Positions 53,585-61,215 of a DNA stretch of 64,000 nt are shown in pieces. Position numbers and translations under genes: made by a program. Each line of letters starts with the position of its first letter. The stretch's first letter is position 1. The notes under the pieces were generated by a model that saw nothing but the letters and a program-made list of their open reading frames with translations, had not been told where the DNA came from and made no database searches. The stretch is from Butyricicoccus_B sp017886875 (lineage in GTDB: Bacteria; Bacillota; Clostridia; Oscillospirales; Butyricicoccaceae), in assembly GCA_963931655.1 (NCBI GenBank), contig OZ007036.1:1550001-1614000 (forward strand), in the 5' to 3' direction.

Positions 53585-54379
53585 TTACTTAGTCATAGAA
53601 TTAAAAGCATCAACAGCACCAGATGCATTTTCACCAATTACAAATAATACATAATTGCCATTAGCAACCAGTTTATAATTTTTAACCAGTTCATATTGCT
53701 CTGGAAGATATTGTTTCCACTGTGCATCAAGGTCTGCTTGACGTTTTAACATACCGTTTTTAACTGTATCAACTTGACCATCAGCCGCTTTTACAACTAA
53801 ATATTCAGTAGCCTTTACGCTCATCATTGGCATTTTGCCAACAAATTCAGTCATACTTGATGAGCCAATGCCATAATTTAAAGAAACATCATCAGCGGTA
53901 AATGTCATAAAGTTACTATCAACACCCAAAGCTTTATCAATAGCAGCTGCAATATCGCTTACAGCTGGGGATTTAGCTGGTACTTCTGGAGTAGGAGTTG
54001 GCTGAGGTGCAGGGTTTGAAGGCTGCTCAGGTTTAGCTTGAGTATTGTTGTTATTGTTAGCTGGAGGAGTAACAGGTGTTTCCTGAGGTTTGCTTTCTGG
54101 AGTTTGTGTGGTCGGCTGAGTTTGCTCAGGCTGTGCCACATCGGTTGGTTGAGTTGGAGTGTTAGCTATAATATTTTCATCAGTAGTAGTGGTAGAGCTT
54201 GTAGCACCCTCGCTTTTATCTGGTGTGCTTGAGGAAGAAGAAGCGTCACTCGACACATCAACAGCAGATGAACTAACATTTGAATTTAAGTTTGAATTTT
54301 CTTTTTTCTCACTGCCACAAGCAGCTAAACCAGTGGTTAACATAGCGATAGCTAGTAAAAATGCGATTTTCTTTTTCAT
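53585..54379 (-). CDS. DUF4358 lipoprotein
   Basis: 264-residue predicted lipoprotein. Signal peptide with lipobox LAAC (Cys21), then a low-complexity Ser/Thr/Pro/Gln/Asn spacer of about 115 residues (wall-spanning type), and a C-terminal DUF4358 domain (about 140-264: VSDIAAAIDKALGVDSNFMTFTADDVSLNYGI ... YVLFVIGENASGAVDAF). DUF4358 genes often neighbour MBOAT/DHHW genes in Clostridia, as here. Function unknown; probably an extracytoplasmic part of the acylation machinery or wall. Confidence 0.88.
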   Translation of the reverse strand: MKKKIAFLLAIAMLTTGLAACGSEKKENSNLNSNVSSSAVDVSSDASSSSSTPDKSEGATSSTTTTDENIIANTPTQPTDVAQPEQTQPTTQTPESKPQETPVTPPANNNNNTQAKPEQPSNPAPQPTPTPEVPAKSPAVSDIAAAIDKALGVDSNFMTFTADDVSLNYGIGSSSMTEFVGKMPMMSVKATEYLVVKAADGQVDTVKNGMLKRQADLDAQWKQYLPEQYELVKNYKLVANGNYVLFVIGENASGAVDAFNSMTK

Positions 54380-54476
54380 AATATAACATCTCCTTGTTTT
54401 ATAAGTAAAAGATATGGTTTTCCCTTGTTCTGTTTATATAGACGAGGGTAGTTTTATAAAGTTCCATAAAAATAAA

Positions 54477-54499
54477 AATTCCCACATTAAATGTGGGAA
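54477..54499 (-). terminator. Terminator after the GerMN lipoprotein
   Basis: TTCCCACAT-TAA-ATGTGGGAA stem-loop followed by TTTTT on the minus strand, 6 nt past the stop codon. Confidence 0.9.
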
Positions 54500-54504
54500 A
54501 AATC

Positions 54505-55026
54505 TTATTCGGTTGTTAGGCTGATTTGAGAAGTAAAAGGTTTGTCATAAATATTATGTCCTGTTTCAAGTGGTTCACCATCAATAGTTAAAGTGATTGA
54601 TGCAGGTTTAAAATAGTCCCAAATAGTGTTTATAAGGCTGCCAAGGACTATTGTTTCACCTGTTGAACCTGTATTTAAAATACCTTCAGCAAAAGCTTTG
54701 TTAAGGTCTAATGTAACAGCAGGTGCATCATCTTCTGATATAGACCATTGTTCTACTTCAGTACCAGCCGGTAAAGCTTTTTCGGTTACAAGTGCTTGAA
54801 CAAGTTCGACCATTGGTTCATCATTTTTTTCTATTTGAACCTCTTTGCTAACTAAATTCTGTGCGGTTTCATCGTAAAGATAAATAGAAACTTTTTGGTA
54901 TTCAGTTGCAGGCGTGGTTGTTTGTATGTCAACGGTTGAATTGTCAGGCTCACCATTTTGTGGCATACAACCCGATGTAATTGTAAGTGTGCAGGCAATA
55001 AATAGAGCCATTGTTCTTTTTTTCAT
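54505..55026 (-). CDS. GerMN-domain lipoprotein
   Basis: 173-residue predicted lipoprotein: signal peptide with lipobox TSGC (Cys20), short Thr-rich linker, then a GerMN domain (about 45-165: YQKVSIYLYDETAQNLVSKEV, LVQALVTEK, VTLDLNKAFAEGI, TIVLGSLINTIWDYF, ASITLTIDGEPLETG). GerM is linked to sporulation and germination in Bacillus, but GerMN lipoproteins are widespread in Clostridia without proven role. Single-gene unit with its own terminator. No other sporulation gene is evident nearby. Confidence 0.88.
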   Translation of the reverse strand: MKKRTMALFIACTLTITSGCMPQNGEPDNSTVDIQTTTPATEYQKVSIYLYDETAQNLVSKEVQIEKNDEPMVELVQALVTEKALPAGTEVEQWSISEDDAPAVTLDLNKAFAEGILNTGSTGETIVLGSLINTIWDYFKPASITLTIDGEPLETGHNIYDKPFTSQISLTTE

Positions 55027-55131
55027 TTTTAATCACCTCATTAGTAAAAGCTCTTATTATCTATGATATTGTATCATGCAAAATTTAAAATTACACCTAA
55101 GTATATATTATTGTAACCTATATGCAATCAA

Positions 55132-55866
55132 TTACTTCAAATTGTAACGTTTGAATATTTTCCAGAAAGGTATGCCATGAAAGAAAAATGCCCTAAGTAT
55201 CCAGTATCCACTTGCAAGAATGGTAAAAAGCCATGAAGGACAAAAACTCACTGTTGTATAACAAAGTCCATTGTTTTTACTTTTTGATATATTACTTGCG
55301 GTTTTTTGTGCAGATAAAAACATATTAAGGCTAAAAATAAACCAAAAGAAAATAAATCCGAAAGCATTCCAAAGTAGAGAAACACCAAGAGTATGAAAAT
55401 TAAAAGCAAGTGCTAAAGCACCTAAAACAGCAGATATTGCTGAAATAGGTATATTCCATCTTAGAACACGATGCATTTCACCAGCACCCAATCCAAGACC
55501 ACCACAGAAATTAGTACCTGAGTGTTTGCACCATATTTTAACCATATTCAGTGCAAGCTCACACTGTTCACCCTCATAAAAACCACAGTTTAATAGTGCA
55601 TATACATTAAGCTCTTTTGAAACAGTTTTTTCAAGTCTTTGTAAAAGCTCCAAAACATGTGAAGGTAGTCCATCAACATATAAAGGGGTTACAAAAACAA
55701 GATTTTGTGCATTTTCAAGCTCGCAAAGTATTTTTTTATCATCTGCACCACCACGATAATTTATGGTGACACATTCGCCTTTGATAAATAATTTTGTTGT
55801 TCTAAGTAGATAACCGGACATACTGTTTTTCTTTTTGGGGGTTAAATTTATAAAAACCGTTTTCAA
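55132..55866 (-). CDS. Flavodoxin-like protein with C-terminal membrane helices
   Basis: 244-residue protein. The N-terminal half has an NADPH-dependent FMN reductase/flavodoxin look (TVFINLTPKKKNSMSGYLLR for phosphate binding, LENAQNLVFVTPLYVDGLPSHVLELLQRLEK). From about residue 135 it turns hydrophobic, with three membrane helices (ISAISAVLGALALAF, LLWNAFGFIFFWFIFSLNMFL, SWLFTILASGYWIL). The start is TTG 55866, overlapping the upstream stop as TTGA and preceded by GGAGG; an ATG at 55887 precedes that RBS. Coupled to the flavodoxin-like gene upstream. Function unknown. Confidence 0.78.
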   Translation of the reverse strand: MKTVFINLTPKKKNSMSGYLLRTTKLFIKGECVTINYRGGADDKKILCELENAQNLVFVTPLYVDGLPSHVLELLQRLEKTVSKELNVYALLNCGFYEGEQCELALNMVKIWCKHSGTNFCGGLGLGAGEMHRVLRWNIPISAISAVLGALALAFNFHTLGVSLLWNAFGFIFFWFIFSLNMFLSAQKTASNISKSKNNGLCYTTVSFCPSWLFTILASGYWILRAFFFHGIPFWKIFKRYNLK

Positions 55867-56348
55867 ATTATATCCTCCAATGTGCATATATTTTTATCAA
55901 TAAAATTTACTATACATTCTTTGCAGTTCATATTTATAGCCATAGCATTAGCTGCACGTTTAGCAAGTTCTTTTTCCTCATCGGAAAGCTGTGAGCAGTC
56001 ATAAAAAGTTATATAAAAAGTAGGTTTAGTTTGGTATCTCACTGCATGGTGCATTCTGCCATGACGTTTTGAAAAAAACGGAAGCACACCAGAAATACTG
56101 CGGTCTAGCACTCTTTTAACAGGTGCAGAAAATCCCCCGTAAGTTATTTTGCTTATAATTCTGACTGTTTCTCTATTTGTAAGCATTTCGCCTATGCCTT
56201 GTTTACCATCATGCATTACACATTCACTTGGTGTTTTAAGCCAACAGCCAAAACAGCCTGTGCATCGTGCTACACCTTTAGGGGCATAAATCATATCCAC
56301 ATATTGCGGTTTATCTAGTGTTATATCTGTAATCCAGTATTCGTTCAT
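55863..56348 (-). CDS. Flavodoxin-family/NADPH-dependent FMN reductase-like protein
   Basis: 161-residue protein of the iron-sulfur flavoprotein/FMN reductase group. Near the N-terminus is the Cys cluster RCTGCFGCW...SECVMHDG (about residues 27-47), then the flavin-site segment ISKITYGGFSAPVKRVLDRSISGVLPFF, then HGRMHHAVRY. It lacks the very N-terminal phosphate-binding strand usual for this fold; the coupled downstream protein has one, so the two may act as a pair. RBS AAAGGAG is upstream. Redox partner and substrate unknown. Confidence 0.82.
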   Translation of the reverse strand: MNEYWITDITLDKPQYVDMIYAPKGVARCTGCFGCWLKTPSECVMHDGKQGIGEMLTNRETVRIISKITYGGFSAPVKRVLDRSISGVLPFFSKRHGRMHHAVRYQTKPTFYITFYDCSQLSDEEKELAKRAANAMAINMNCKECIVNFIDKNICTLEDII

Positions 56349-56521
56349 TAAATCACTCCTTTACAGATTAATTATATCATAGTTTTTTATTATAAAATAT
56401 TATAATAAATAAAATTTAATTCTATTAGATTGATTATTCACTAAAAAACATAATATTTGCATATTTTTCTGATAAGAATGTATATTTTACTATGGAGTTT
56501 TACAAAAAATTCACAATCATA

Positions 56522-56550
56522 TTGACAATATAAATTGTGTATGTTATGTT
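56522..56550 (+). promoter_or_regulatory. Promoter of the glycine-riboswitch transcript
   Basis: TTGACA (56522-56527), 17-nt spacer, TATGTT (56545-56550). The preceding 56349-56521 holds only AT-rich sequence with a minus-strand TATAAT near 56370 that may serve the flavodoxin unit. Confidence 0.75.
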
Positions 56551-56577
56551 ACTTTACAGTAATAAAATTCATACCGA

Positions 56578-56754
56578 CAAAGGAAGTTCGTAGGAAAAGA
56601 GCAAAATTATGCTTGCCGAAGGAGTAACACTCTCAGGTGTCATATTATGACGAGGACTATGGACAGATGTGGCTCTGGAGAAGCTCATAAAATGAGTGCC
56701 GAAGGTGCAAGGCGTTAAAATTAATGCTAATCTCTCAGGCAAAAGGACAGAGTT
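56578..56754 (+). ncRNA. Tandem glycine riboswitch
   Basis: Two consecutive glycine aptamers. Aptamer 1 (about 56578-56663) carries GCCGAAGGAGTAACAC and CTCAGG. Aptamer 2 (about 56665-56754) has GCCGAAGGTGCAAGGC and the fully conserved CTCTCAGGCAAAAGGACAG end. A terminator follows before the symporter gene. In known examples glycine binding turns on export or breakdown genes, so an ON switch is likely. Confidence 0.95.
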
Positions 56755-56789
56755 TGGAAAAATTATAGTGTAATTTTTTCGATTTCCAA

Positions 56790-56827
56790 GCCAAGTCATG
56801 CTTTTTGCATGGTTTGGTGTTTTTTTC
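56790..56827 (+). terminator. Glycine riboswitch expression-platform terminator
   Basis: CCAAGTCATGC / GCATGGTTTGG, 11 bp with G-U pairs and a five-nt loop, followed by a run of eight T. Another hairpin (TTGGAAA/TTTCCAA, about 56754-56788) lies between it and the aptamer and may take part in switching. Confidence 0.88.
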
Positions 56828-56858
56828 TGTCGGCAAGGGGTAAGAAAGGAAATCAAGT

Positions 56859-58232
56859 ATGGAACAATTAACAACACAAATTAGTGTGGTCAGCGACTTT
56901 ATATGGAATAACTTGTTGTTATTTCTATTAGTCGGAACAGGTATCTTTTTTACAATCCGTACACGTTTTGTACAGGTTCGTAAATTTGGTGAAGGTATGC
57001 GTCGCATGTTTGGCGGCTTTTCGCTAAATGGTGAACAGGCAAACCATGAAGGTATGTCATCATTCCAAGCACTAACAACAGCTATTGCAGCTCAAGTTGG
57101 TACAGGCAATATTACAGGCTGTGCAACTGCTCTTTATTCTGGTGGCCCAGGTGCTATTTTCTGGATGTGGGTTTCTGCTTTTTTTGGTATGTCAACTATT
57201 TATGGTGAAGCAGTGCTTGCCCAAAAATATAAAACAACAGATGACACTGGGCATGTAACTGGTGGACCAATTTATTATATTAAGGCTCGTTTTACTGGTA
57301 AATTTGGCAAGTTTTTAGCAGTATTTTTCTCATTAGCTATTATTTTTGCTCTTGGATTTACTGGTAATATGGTTCAGTCTAACTCAATCGGTGCAGCTTG
57401 TTCAACAGCTTTTGGTATACCAAAAATCGCTATTGGTATCGCTTGTGCAGTTATTGCAGGCTTTATTTTTATCGGTGGCGTTAAACGTATCGCATCTGTA
57501 ACTGAAAAGTTAGTGCCTATTATGGCAGCTTTTTATATTGTTGGTTGTGTTATTATTCTTATTATCAATCGTGAGAATTTAATAACTGCAATACAGTCTA
57601 TTTTTATTGCGGCTTTTGACCCACAAGCTATTTTAGGTGGTGCAGCGGGTATTTCTGTAAGAGAAGCTATGCGTTATGGTGTTGCTCGTGGTTTGTTCTC
57701 CAATGAGGCTGGTATGGGTTCTACTCCTCATGCACATGCTCTTGCAAAGGTTGAAAAACCTCAAGACCAAGGTGTTATTGCTATTGTAGGTGTATTTGTT
57801 GATACATTTATTGTGCTTACATTGACCGCACTTGTTATACTTACATCTGGTTTACTTGAGCCAAATGTTAAAGGTGCTTTACAAGGTACTCAGCTTGCTC
57901 AGGCAGCTTTCCAACATGCATTTAGTGGGTTTGGCAACTTTGGTAATATATTTATTGCTATTTGTATGTTATTCTTTGCTTTTTCTACTATTATCGGTTG
58001 GTATTTCTTTGGTGAAACAAATGTTAAAGCACTTTTTGGCAAGAAAGCAACAAAGATTTATGCAGCTATTGTAGTATTATTTATTATTGTAGGCTCTACA
58101 TTGGAAGTTGAGCTTGTTTGGAAGTTATCAGATTTATTTAATGCTCTTATGGTATTTCCTAACCTTATTGCTCTCTTGGCACTATCTGGCATTGTTGCAG
58201 CAGCAGCAAAGGGCAAAGATATAATGAAATAA
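56859..58232 (+). CDS. Alanine/glycine:cation symporter (AGCS family)
   Basis: 457-residue transporter with about eleven membrane helices, sodium- or proton-coupled. Family blocks: FTIRTRFVQVRKFGEGMRRM, GTGNITGCATALYSGGPGAIFWMW, MSTIYGEAVLAQKYK, GGPIYYI, ALGFTGNMVQSNSIG, and RGLFSNEAGMGSTPHAHA. RBS AGAAAGGA is upstream. Glycine riboswitch control supports glycine as the physiological substrate. Single-gene unit with its own terminator. Confidence 0.95.
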   Translation: MEQLTTQISVVSDFIWNNLLLFLLVGTGIFFTIRTRFVQVRKFGEGMRRMFGGFSLNGEQANHEGMSSFQALTTAIAAQVGTGNITGCATALYSGGPGAIFWMWVSAFFGMSTIYGEAVLAQKYKTTDDTGHVTGGPIYYIKARFTGKFGKFLAVFFSLAIIFALGFTGNMVQSNSIGAACSTAFGIPKIAIGIACAVIAGFIFIGGVKRIASVTEKLVPIMAAFYIVGCVIILIINRENLITAIQSIFIAAFDPQAILGGAAGISVREAMRYGVARGLFSNEAGMGSTPHAHALAKVEKPQDQGVIAIVGVFVDTFIVLTLTALVILTSGLLEPNVKGALQGTQLAQAAFQHAFSGFGNFGNIFIAICMLFFAFSTIIGWYFFGETNVKALFGKKATKIYAAIVVLFIIVGSTLEVELVWKLSDLFNALMVFPNLIALLALSGIVAAAAKGKDIMK

Positions 58233-58240
58233 AAAAACAT

Positions 58241-58273
58241 AATCTCACCTGTAAAAAGCGGGTGAGATTTTTT
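58241..58273 (+). terminator. Terminator after the AGCS symporter gene
   Basis: AATCTCACC / GGTGAGATT inverted repeat with a T run, 8 nt past the stop. Confidence 0.9.
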
Positions 58274-58285
58274 ATATATTTAATA

Positions 58286-58314
58286 TTGACAACTTACAAT
58301 ATAAGTGATATATT
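58286..58314 (+). promoter_or_regulatory. Promoter of the membrane protein/XRE pair
   Basis: TTGACA (58286-58291), 17-nt spacer, TATATT (58309-58314), 10-20 nt after the previous terminator. Confidence 0.85.
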
Positions 58315-58348
58315 TATCACATAAAGATACAAATACATCACATAAAGA
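58305..58348. promoter_or_regulatory. Operator-like palindrome and direct repeats
   Basis: A perfect inverted repeat GTGATA-TATT-TATCAC (58305-58320) covers the -10 box. A 12-nt direct repeat ATCACATAAAGA occurs at 58316-58327 and again at 58337-58348, 21 nt apart (two helical turns). Together they look like binding sites for the XRE regulator encoded downstream. Confidence 0.65.
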
Positions 58349-58363
58349 AAAGAGGTCATTGTT

Positions 58364-58780
58364 ATGAAAATTGTTATGCAATCAATTAGTTTAACGAAAT
58401 CCAAAACGATAAGTATGATTTGTTGGGGAATAATAGCTTTTATGCAACTAGTCGCTTTAAGTTATCCTACTTTAAAACTTCCACTTGCATTGAGAGCAAT
58501 AATAGTTGCAATCTTACTTGTTTGTTTAGTTTTAATATTTTATTTTATGTTTTCTAGAAAAGTGGAAAAGCCAGACGAACGTTCTATTTATAACAGCTAC
58601 CGTGCAAATTCAGCTATACTTCAAGCAATATATATTTTTATAGGCTTTTTTATACTTATAACAGGTAATATGGATATAGAATATATAAATGTTTCCCGTC
58701 AATTAGTTGTTCTTGTTTTCTCTTTTATATGCTTTCTTGAAAATGCTATTTTTGTATGTTATGAAAGATTTTCAGGGTAA
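58364..58780 (+). CDS. Four-helix membrane protein paired with an XRE regulator
   Basis: 138-residue integral membrane protein of no family I recognise. Four helices at about 18-36, 43-67, 85-102 and 110-132 in two hairpins, with a short cytoplasmic link carrying SRKVEKPDERSIYNSYRANS. RBS AGAGG about 8 nt upstream. Directly followed by a small XRE regulator gene 6 nt later. Membrane protein plus small HTH pairs of this layout are common in Firmicutes. Possible roles are sensing membrane state or controlling the regulator; neither is shown here. Confidence 0.8.
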   Translation: MKIVMQSISLTKSKTISMICWGIIAFMQLVALSYPTLKLPLALRAIIVAILLVCLVLIFYFMFSRKVEKPDERSIYNSYRANSAILQAIYIFIGFFILITGNMDIEYINVSRQLVVLVFSFICFLENAIFVCYERFSG

Positions 58781-58786
58781 TATAAA

Positions 58787-58987
58787 ATGCTTAAAACAAG
58801 AATAAAAGAACTAAGAGCAGCATTCAATATAGACCAAGCAACGCTTGCCGAAAAAGTTGGTGTTAGACGAGAAACTATAGGAAGACTGGAAAACGGTCAA
58901 TACAATCCATCACTTAAACTTGCAATGGATATTGCAAAGTTTTTCGGGAAAAGTGTGGAAGAAATTTTTGTATTTACAGATGATTAA
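58787..58987 (+). CDS. XRE-family transcriptional regulator (small HTH)
   Basis: 66-residue protein consisting only of a Cro/C1-type HTH: RIKELRAAFNIDQATLAEKVGVRRETIGRLENGQYNPSLKLAMDIAKFFGKSVEEIF. This is the YozG/YvaO-like minimal form. It lies 6 nt after the membrane-protein gene, under the promoter that carries the palindrome and repeats at 58305-58348, so autoregulation is likely. Confidence 0.93.
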   Translation: MLKTRIKELRAAFNIDQATLAEKVGVRRETIGRLENGQYNPSLKLAMDIAKFFGKSVEEIFVFTDD

Positions 58988-58999
58988 GAGGCGATAATT

Positions 59000-59662
59000 T
59001 TGGTAAAAAGACAAATGTCAGAGTCATTTAGAATAGGTGCATTACTGGCGATAATAGGCGGTTTTTTTGATGCATATAGTTATTTATGCCGAGGTGGTGT
59101 ATTTGCTAATGCACAAACAGGTAATATAGTTTTACTTGGTGTAAATATAGCAAATGGTAAAATGAATTTAGTGGGGCATTATTTAGTGCCTATTATCGCT
59201 TTTGCACTTGGTGTATTTATAGCTGAAATTATACGAAGATTTTTTGGGAAATATCAAAATAAATTTCATTGGCGACAAGCTGCTGTGCTTGTTGAAATTT
59301 TCCTTGTAATTATAGTTGCATATTTGCCACAAAAGCATAATATGATAGCAAATACGCTTATTTCTTTTATTTGTGCATTACAGGTTGAAACTTTTAGAAA
59401 GGTGCATGGTAGTGCATTTGCTACAACCATGTGTACAGGCAATTTACGCTCTGCAACCGAGCAAATAGCAAAGTGGTATATAGACAAGGATAAACAGGCG
59501 ATTAACAAAGCTATAAGATATTTAATGATTATATTTTATTTTATAATCGGTGCTATTATTGGTGTGTTTGGAGTTAAATATTTTAGTGAGCTTTCAGTTA
59601 TAATTTGCTCTTTAGTGCTTTTAATTGTATTTATTATGATGTTCTGGGAAAATGAATTATAA
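59000..59662 (+). CDS. DUF1275 (YoaK-like) membrane protein
   Basis: 220-residue membrane protein with about six helices. Family blocks: SFRIGALLAIIGGFFDAYSYLCRGGVFANAQTGNIVLLG and the second-half TFRKVHGSAFATTMCTGNLRSATEQI, showing two related repeats. The start is TTG 59000 with AGAGG 8 nt upstream; ATG 59015 is an alternative without an RBS. It follows the XRE gene by 12 nt and is probably in the same transcript. Its 3' end overlaps the convergent DUF4363 gene by 6 nt. Function unknown. Confidence 0.9.
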   Translation: MVKRQMSESFRIGALLAIIGGFFDAYSYLCRGGVFANAQTGNIVLLGVNIANGKMNLVGHYLVPIIAFALGVFIAEIIRRFFGKYQNKFHWRQAAVLVEIFLVIIVAYLPQKHNMIANTLISFICALQVETFRKVHGSAFATTMCTGNLRSATEQIAKWYIDKDKQAINKAIRYLMIIFYFIIGAIIGVFGVKYFSELSVIICSLVLLIVFIMMFWENEL

Positions 59663-60037
59663 TATATTTGAAAGACATGGTGTTTCCATTTCTGGTAAAT
59701 GAAGTAACATCATATTAAGCTCTTTAATTTGAATAAGTGAGTCATTTTTATCTTCATTTAATACAGCTTGGTTTGCACGTTGAAACAATCTTTCTATATC
59801 ATCAATTTCATTGTGTCTGCAAAGACTGCTTAAAAGTGATGAACTTTCAGACCAATGATTATATACTTTTTCCATTTGTTTGTGTGCGGTTGAAAAATCG
59901 TGTATATCAACTGCTTTTGCTGCTTTTTGCAAATGTTCAGAAAGCCCACTTGTTGTTTTATCTATATAATTATAAGATATAAAACAAGATGCTATAAGCA
60001 AAATTGATAAAACACATGCTATTATAACCCTTTTCAA
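59657..60037 (-). CDS. DUF4363 protein
   Basis: 126-residue protein with one N-terminal membrane anchor (VIIACVLSILLIASCFISYNYI) and an extracytoplasmic helical domain (DFSTAHKQMEKVYNHWSESSSLLSSLCRHNEIDDIERLFQRA ... LIQIKELNMMLLHLPE) typical of DUF4363. I take TTG 60037 as start because AAAGGAG lies 8 nt upstream; a GTG at 60046 lies on that RBS. It follows the DUF421 gene, a pairing seen widely in Firmicutes. Function unknown. Confidence 0.85.
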   Translation of the reverse strand: MKRVIIACVLSILLIASCFISYNYIDKTTSGLSEHLQKAAKAVDIHDFSTAHKQMEKVYNHWSESSSLLSSLCRHNEIDDIERLFQRANQAVLNEDKNDSLIQIKELNMMLLHLPEMETPCLSNIL

Positions 60038-60039
60038 TA

Positions 60040-60714
60040 TTAGCACTCCTTTCTCTGAATAAACTGGTTTCCGCAGTCATCAAGTGTCATTAAAAATACA
60101 TCAGATATAGCGGGTATATTCGCTTTTTTAACACGTTTTTCTATATCTTCTCTATCTAAATTTAAAAGACGTAAATTTCCGTTTATAATTTTGCCATCAG
60201 AAATAACTATCAGCGGAAGTCCACTCGCTTGAGGTTCATAGCCTATCATTTCAGCAGTCACTGGCTGATATTTTGGATAAAGCACATAAGATAATTGCCC
60301 GCTTGGCTCAATAACACCATATTTTACTTCAGCAGGTGATGAAATATTATTTTGTCGTAAAGCCTCTAAAACTTCATCTGTTGTAAGTCTAAGTTCGCTC
60401 ATTTTTTTTCTTTCAAGTTTGCCTTGACGTATAATTACGGCTGAACGACCGTTAAAGGCTCTTCTAGCTTTTCGGCTTTTTAAACAGATAAAAGAAGTTA
60501 AAATTTCTATTGCAACAAGACAGAACATAGGAATTACACCTGCAAAAAGCGGCACTGTTACATCTTGCATAGGAATTGCTGCAAGTTCAGAAATTAAAAT
60601 TGTAACAACAAGTTCACTAGGTTCAAGTTCTCCAATTTGTCTTTTACCCATAAGTCTTAAAGCAACAGTCACAAGAAAATATAAAAGAAGTGTACGAATA
60701 AGCGAAATCGCCAT
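60040..60714 (-). CDS. DUF421 membrane protein (YetF/YkjA-like)
   Basis: 224-residue protein with three N-terminal membrane helices (LLLYFLVTVALRLMGKRQIGELEPSELVVTILISELAAI ... FAGVIPMFCLVAIEILTSFICL) and a cytoplasmic alpha/beta domain (FNGRSAVIIRQGKLERKKMSELRLTTDEVLEALRQNNI). ATG 60714 has AAGGTGG 8 nt upstream; a GTG at 60738 precedes it without an RBS. First gene of the DUF421-DUF4363 pair. Function unknown, with a spore-germination or stress role only suggested by relatives. Confidence 0.92.
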   Translation of the reverse strand: MAISLIRTLLLYFLVTVALRLMGKRQIGELEPSELVVTILISELAAIPMQDVTVPLFAGVIPMFCLVAIEILTSFICLKSRKARRAFNGRSAVIIRQGKLERKKMSELRLTTDEVLEALRQNNISSPAEVKYGVIEPSGQLSYVLYPKYQPVTAEMIGYEPQASGLPLIVISDGKIINGNLRLLNLDREDIEKRVKKANIPAISDVFLMTLDDCGNQFIQRKEC

Positions 60715-60817
60715 ATATAAAACCACCTTAATATACACAGATTTTATATAAGTATTGCCTAAAAATAGGTAAAATATACGGTTTATATATTGCTTGTGTA
60801 AAAATAGAAGAATATAG

Positions 60818-60846
60818 TTGACAATTCAAAGCTTAGTGATTATAAT
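60818..60846 (+). promoter_or_regulatory. Consensus promoter of the ilv operon
   Basis: TTGACA (60818-60823), 17-nt spacer, TATAAT (60841-60846), a perfect sigma-A match ahead of the T-box leader. Confidence 0.93.
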
Positions 60847-60867
60847 GAAAATAATTACAGATTATAA

Positions 60868-61133
60868 ATGTGATGACCGAGTAAGTAACATAATAACTTG
60901 AGTTTGCAGAGAGCCATCGTTCGGTGTGAGATGGTAACGGTTTTGTGTGAAAGTCGCTCGTGAACGGCTGAGCTGAAAAGATTGATTTCCGACTAAGCAC
61001 AGACGGTTTACCACCGTTAAAAGGTCTACATTCATTACTGTGAATGTTGCTGAGGGGTCGTGTCTGGCACGACAATGAGAGTGGTACCGCAGAGCTTTTA
61101 GTCTTTGTCTCTTGAGAGACAAGGGCTTTTTTT
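60868..61133 (+). ncRNA. T-box leader with valine (GUC) specifier
   Basis: tRNA-sensing leader of the ilv operon. Stem I: helix CGAG (60878-60881)/CTCG (60957-60960), then the loop-E pair AGTA (60884-60887)/GAA (60949-60951), one linker nt, specifier GTC (60953-60955) and a purine. The AGAGAGCC-type apical stem (60908 on) is present. T-box sequence TGGTACCGC at 61082-61090, followed by the terminator at 61100-61133. The GUC reading follows from alignment of the loop-E motif and fits ilvB. Confidence 0.9.
61100..61133 (+). terminator. T-box regulatory terminator
   Basis: AGTCTTTGTCTC-TTGA-GAGACAAGGGCT, 12 bp with G-U pairs, followed by seven T. Competes with the antiterminator that forms around TGGTACCGC when uncharged tRNA binds. 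Confidence 0.92.
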
Positions 61134-61215
61134 AGAAATAAACACTTTTTCTATTTATTAGAGTAAAACGGCATCATAAAAAAGAGAGATGAATGCGAGG
61201 AGTGAAGGTTACACA

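Noticed and set aside
55863..55887. Frameshifted single flavodoxin gene
   Set aside because: The two frames overlap with a clean TTGA junction and a proper GGAGG ribosome site, and each part has a plausible start, so two coupled genes fit better than a broken one.
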